DNA from: Symsagittifera roscoffensis
Taxonomy: Eukaryota > Xenacoelomorpha > Acoela > Convolutidae
Assembly (NCBI RefSeq): GCF_963678635.1
Contig: NC_087062.1
Location: forward strand, 37,722,518-37,782,517
DNA length: 60,000 nucleotides
Reading direction: 5' to 3'
Numbering within the stretch: position 1 is the first letter of the stretch; every line of letters begins with the position of its first letter. Under the pieces are notes generated by a model. The model was not told the origin of the DNA. It was given only the letters and a program-made list of their open reading frames with translations, and ran no database searches. A program made the translations under genes and the position numbers. This document shows, piece after piece, positions 56,777-60,000 of this stretch.

Positions 56777-57785
56777 ATATTTTCCAGTGGTTATTTTGCT
56801 CGAGCATTTGAAAAAAGTCGCTCACATTGTTTTTGGTCAAGACATCGAAAAAAATCTTGCTTGATTTGAGAACGGTTAAGCACTTTTTTTAAATTGTAGA
56901 TAGTATTTCAACTGCATCTTAGCGTGGGTTGACCAAAAATGCGTATCCTACAATTTCCTAGTTTCAAGACGGTTAGAAGTTCTGTTTTCCAAAAATTGTG
57001 AAATTATTCTTAAGAAACCCCAAACCTACCCCGAGTAATTTTCGGAGAAGAAGAACTGTGTGGCTCCGACCTTCGAGATCTCAGTTTTACTCGTCGTAAA
57101 CTCCCAATTTGTGACAATTAAAACTGAGCAAAAAACCTTGTTTTAAAACCTCGTTTGTGTTGAGCAAGGCGTTTTACATTGAGCAAAAGCACTCTTAATT
57201 ACTTTGAATTCGATTAAAAACAAGTTTTAACATGTTTCTGAACATCTTGCCTTTTATGAAAAAATGGTTATCGGTTATCATACAATTTTCATATATGGAA
57301 ATTAAATGATAACTATGTTTTTAGCTTCAATTTTCTTTTTTGTCCTTCAAATTATGTCCTTCAAATTGAGCAAAAGCACTCAAATTGAGCAAATAATTTA
57401 AATTTGTTTATAAACAAGTTTGAACAATTTCTGAAAATCTTGCCTTTCATAAAAAATGGTTATCATACAATTTTTCATATATGGAAATTGTATGATAACC
57501 ATTTTTTTTTTCAAAAAAAATAAACGTAAATACTTTTCATCACCAGACTGTTGTATTTGGTTCAAATAGCCGGAGAAACTAGATTGAATCTTTTTTCAAT
57601 GGTTTTTTGAAATTGTATGAAAATTGTATGAGTAGCATTTTTCTATACATTTGATGCAGGCAATTGTATGATAAGCTTTTTCGGAGTGGGGAAATGTAAG
57701 ATAATCATTTTCGGTTTATGGAGGTCAACCCGGGGTCACATTACCTTTCCAGGCCTTTTTGTTGGTTTTAATCGGTTTTCTTTAT
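56777..57785. other. AT-rich spacer with a second palindrome
   Basis: No gene seen. Contains ATTGAGCAAA repeats (57,170-57,400) and a hairpin at 57,451-57,508 whose first half is duplicated in degenerate form near 57,262-57,320. Confidence 0.55.
57451..57508. repeat. Near-perfect short palindrome
   Basis: AAATGGTTATCATACAATTT and its reverse complement flank a loop of about 11 bases. This is a candidate terminal-inverted-repeat relic. Confidence 0.7.
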
Positions 57786-57998
57786 AAGACCGCTCAAAAA
57801 CCGCTTAAAAACCGCTCAAATCTTGCTTGAGAAACCGTTCAAAAATCACCGCAAGAAATGAGCGGTTTTTGAGCGGTTTTTTAAGCAAGATTTGAGCAGT
57901 TTGAACGGTTTTTCCAAAAAAAAAACCGCTCAAACCGCTCAAATCTTGCTGAAAAACCGCTCAAACCGCTCATATCTTGAGCGGTTTTTGAGCGGGAT
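57786..57998. repeat. Second GAGCGGTTT inverted-repeat cluster
   Basis: Same unit family as 56,411-56,776: CCGCTCAAATCTTGCTT (57,812-57,828) faces its complement near 57,885, followed by further CCGCTCAAA units. Confidence 0.7.
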
Positions 57999-58004
57999 CT
58001 CGAC

Positions 58005-58660
58005 CCGGGTTGCGTCATCTTCACCACGCACTGCCGATGTTGCACTATCCGAGTTTATGAAGACATCTCTTCTGACGTCCTTTTATGTTGACGACTTCAT
58101 TGGATGAGTCAAAAAAGCCGTAGATGACATCGACTGGAAGAGAAAGTTACCAGTACACTAGCATATGCAGGAATGCAGATTTAAATTTGGTCCAGTTCGA
58201 GCAGTGATTTCATGATGAAGATCCCTGCAGGTCTTCGAAAGACCAAATCTCGAACTCGGATAGGGCAACAGATCCTGTACTATGAAACTGACCAGACAGT
58301 TAAGACGTTAGGTCAAGTTTGGATTCCAAGATCCAAGACCGACACATTCAGGTTGCGGTTCTCGACGATTGGAAGCTGTACAGGCCACTCGCAACTTCAG
58401 GAGGAGGCTACAGGGGTTTCCAGCAGGAGTACAGAACCAAAGCTACAGAAAGAGCCTATTCTTCTCAAGTGTCCTCTGTTGATGTCATTTTTGACGTCTC
58501 CGAAGACCTCAAAAAAATAAAGCCAGGAGTTTGCAAAAGATCGCCATATATTCCGATGCGTCGTATTCAATCGGGAGGTTTTAAAACGACGACAACCACT
58601 GCTTCTAGCTTCTTTTGGATTCAGGGAGTGGAATCGACAGCAATTTAGCGACAACACTCA
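58005..58660 (+). pseudogene. BEL/Pao-type pol remnant
   Basis: Broken plus-strand frames read SLLTSFYVDDFIG (58,060-58,107), the catalytic YVDD of an RT, then TLGQVWIPRSKTDTFRLRF (about 58,307-58,365), which resembles the LGxxWNPxxDxF block after the BEL/Pao RT, then IYSDAS in another frame (about 58,549-58,567), which resembles its RNase H. The order and spacing agree. It is unrelated to the large family. Assignment from short motifs only. Confidence 0.5.
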
Positions 58661-60000
58661 CAGTGTGACTAAAGTTTACTGGACTAGATGCTATCCTTCG
58701 TTCACGATTTAGGATGGTGAGTTTCGAACTGGTTGCCGCAAGCATTTTTGTCGTCCTGGATGACAGTTAGGAGTTAAGTACTATCTCCAGCTCGTGGCTT
58801 TCTAAAGATCCTTTGTAGATGTCACTGGTCGAAGTAGAGGAAAATTAATCCTTGATTCTTATGTTGTTCGACTCAACAGGATCACTTAAAGCTTCCCACG
58901 CAGACAATTGAGTCGTAAGGCCGCGTTGAGCCAGTTGCTGCTCCCCATGAGACGCATGTGGTCTGCTGTATATTGTTTCATGACGGGATTTTGTTCAGAT
59001 TGTCGGTTTTTTCCACCCATGTCAGGAAATTGTTTGGTGGACCACACTGACTGTGGAGATGTTGAAATTACACAGGATTGCAGTTGATGCTGGCTTGTGT
59101 CCTGGTCGGCGATGGACAAAACTGTAATTTCGCGATAGCTTACATGTGATAAATAGACGAACTGGGCGAAAGATTGATTTGATCTGTTCTTGAAATGTGG
59201 TTTTTTGCGGTAAGTTTCTATGAGATCAATCTTTTTTATCAAGTGTGGTCAGAAGTAAAAATTTTTGTCAATTTATTTCAGGAATATGTTTTGAGAGATT
59301 AAAGAAGGGCACTTGGAGTTAGCCAGTATTAAATGGTTACATCGAATGCAAAAACAAAAATGGGTCTCAGAGAACTTAAAGAGAAGAGCAACAGGCCTGA
59401 TCGAGCGACCCCAACGGTTATCGTACTACGACCGCCACAAATATCACGACTTATCAACGAATGCCGAAGAAAAAAGGAGGATAATTGAAATGAGCAAACT
59501 TTGTTTTGGGTTCAAGGATAGATCCGTCAAGGTTGTTCTGTTTGATCAGAAAGACACACAAGCAGAAAAACGAATTCAAGGTGGAGTCGAATAAAGGAAA
59601 TTTGAATATCCGAATAAATTATTTCACAAAAAAACTGCCTCACACGACAAGAGCAAAAACCACAGAAGAGGTAATTGGACTAAATAGCTCAAAAAACTTG
59701 AAAAATTCAAAGACAAACCAAAAATTGAAAATCAAAACGGAAAATTAACAAAATGGATTCAAAATTAAAAAAGATTCATCAGAAATTGAAATAAATTATA
59801 TTAAAAATTGCAAGTTAATTGAATCGAAAAAAAAATTGAAAAAAAACTGTTCTTCTTGGTAATTGTTTTTTAAAAAAAAATTTTTAAAGGAGGTTGCTTA
59901 TAGAAAATAGTTGCTTCTCTTATTACGAGAATTTTCTAAACTTTGGCTATGAAAATACCTTAAAAATCTCAATCTGTCGTAGCAACAAAAATGAGAAAAA
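58661..60000. other. AT-rich sequence, no recognised gene
   Basis: Two frames of about 100 codons (58,886-59,242 minus; 59,313-59,594 plus) match nothing I recognise. The last 350 bases are low-complexity A/T. Part could belong to the degraded BEL/Pao element. Confidence 0.4.

Noticed and set aside
56411-58000. CRISPR-like array of short repeats
   Set aside because: The repeats are inverted and irregular, without constant-length unique spacers, in an animal-like genome.
58886-59242. 118-codon minus-strand frame
   Set aside because: No recognisable domain and no homologue in the window. The opposite strand could be degraded BEL/Pao sequence.
59313-59594. 93-codon plus-strand frame
   Set aside because: The charged sequence looks protein-like, but there is no family match and no start or splice context; not enough to call a gene.
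1-60000. tRNA or rRNA genes
   Set aside because: No sequence with an A/B box arrangement or rRNA core motifs was recognised. The tRNA-like 3' end at 47,075 is explained as a primer-binding site.

Overview
The window reads as repetitive intergenic DNA from an animal. Almost all of it (about 1-55,882) is made of copies and fragments of one very large Ty3/gypsy-type LTR retrotransposon family. No ordinary single-copy host gene, tRNA, rRNA or bacterial gene was recognised. AT-rich flanks, pyrimidine-rich splice-acceptor-like sites and a BEL/Pao remnant would suit a nematode, but that assignment is only an inference.

Layout: element A (+, 1-13,549, cut by the window start) carries intact reading frames for the integrase half of Pol, a 2,181-residue ORF2 and an 800-residue ORF3, then its 3' LTR. 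Element B (-, about 13,837-29,955) is a decayed copy that meets element C head to head in a palindrome at 29,813-30,105. Element C (+) is an older, divergent copy split in two (29,964-37,080 and 48,017-55,882) by insertion of element D (-, 37,081-48,016), a deletion derivative with both LTRs. After C come foldback-type repeats built on a GAGCGGTTT unit (56,411-58,000), a BEL/Pao pol remnant (about 58,005-58,660) and AT-rich sequence without a recognisable gene.

Putting the copies together, the parental element would be roughly 20 kb: LTR (about 915 bp), gag, protease, RT/RNase H, a repeat-bearing linker, a DD35E integrase, an acidic extension ending in what looks like a macro (ADP-ribose-binding) domain, then ORF2 and ORF3 where retroviruses carry env. 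ORF2 contains an SGNH/GDSL hydrolase-like domain with all four signature blocks and a second, diverged SGNH-like block. ORF2 and ORF3 overlap by ATGA, pointing to coupled translation. A pyrimidine-rich acceptor-like site upstream of ORF2 is present in A, B and C and a GTAAG donor-like site lies in the LTR, suggesting a spliced subgenomic mRNA. The motif TGTCCGGGGAG forms the polypurine tract at the 3' LTR and recurs inside pol in two reading frames, suggesting extra plus-strand primer sites. This combination (Pol-macro fusion, giant SGNH ORF2, ORF3, repeated internal PPTs, covarying 3' UTR hairpin) is the candidate undescribed system.
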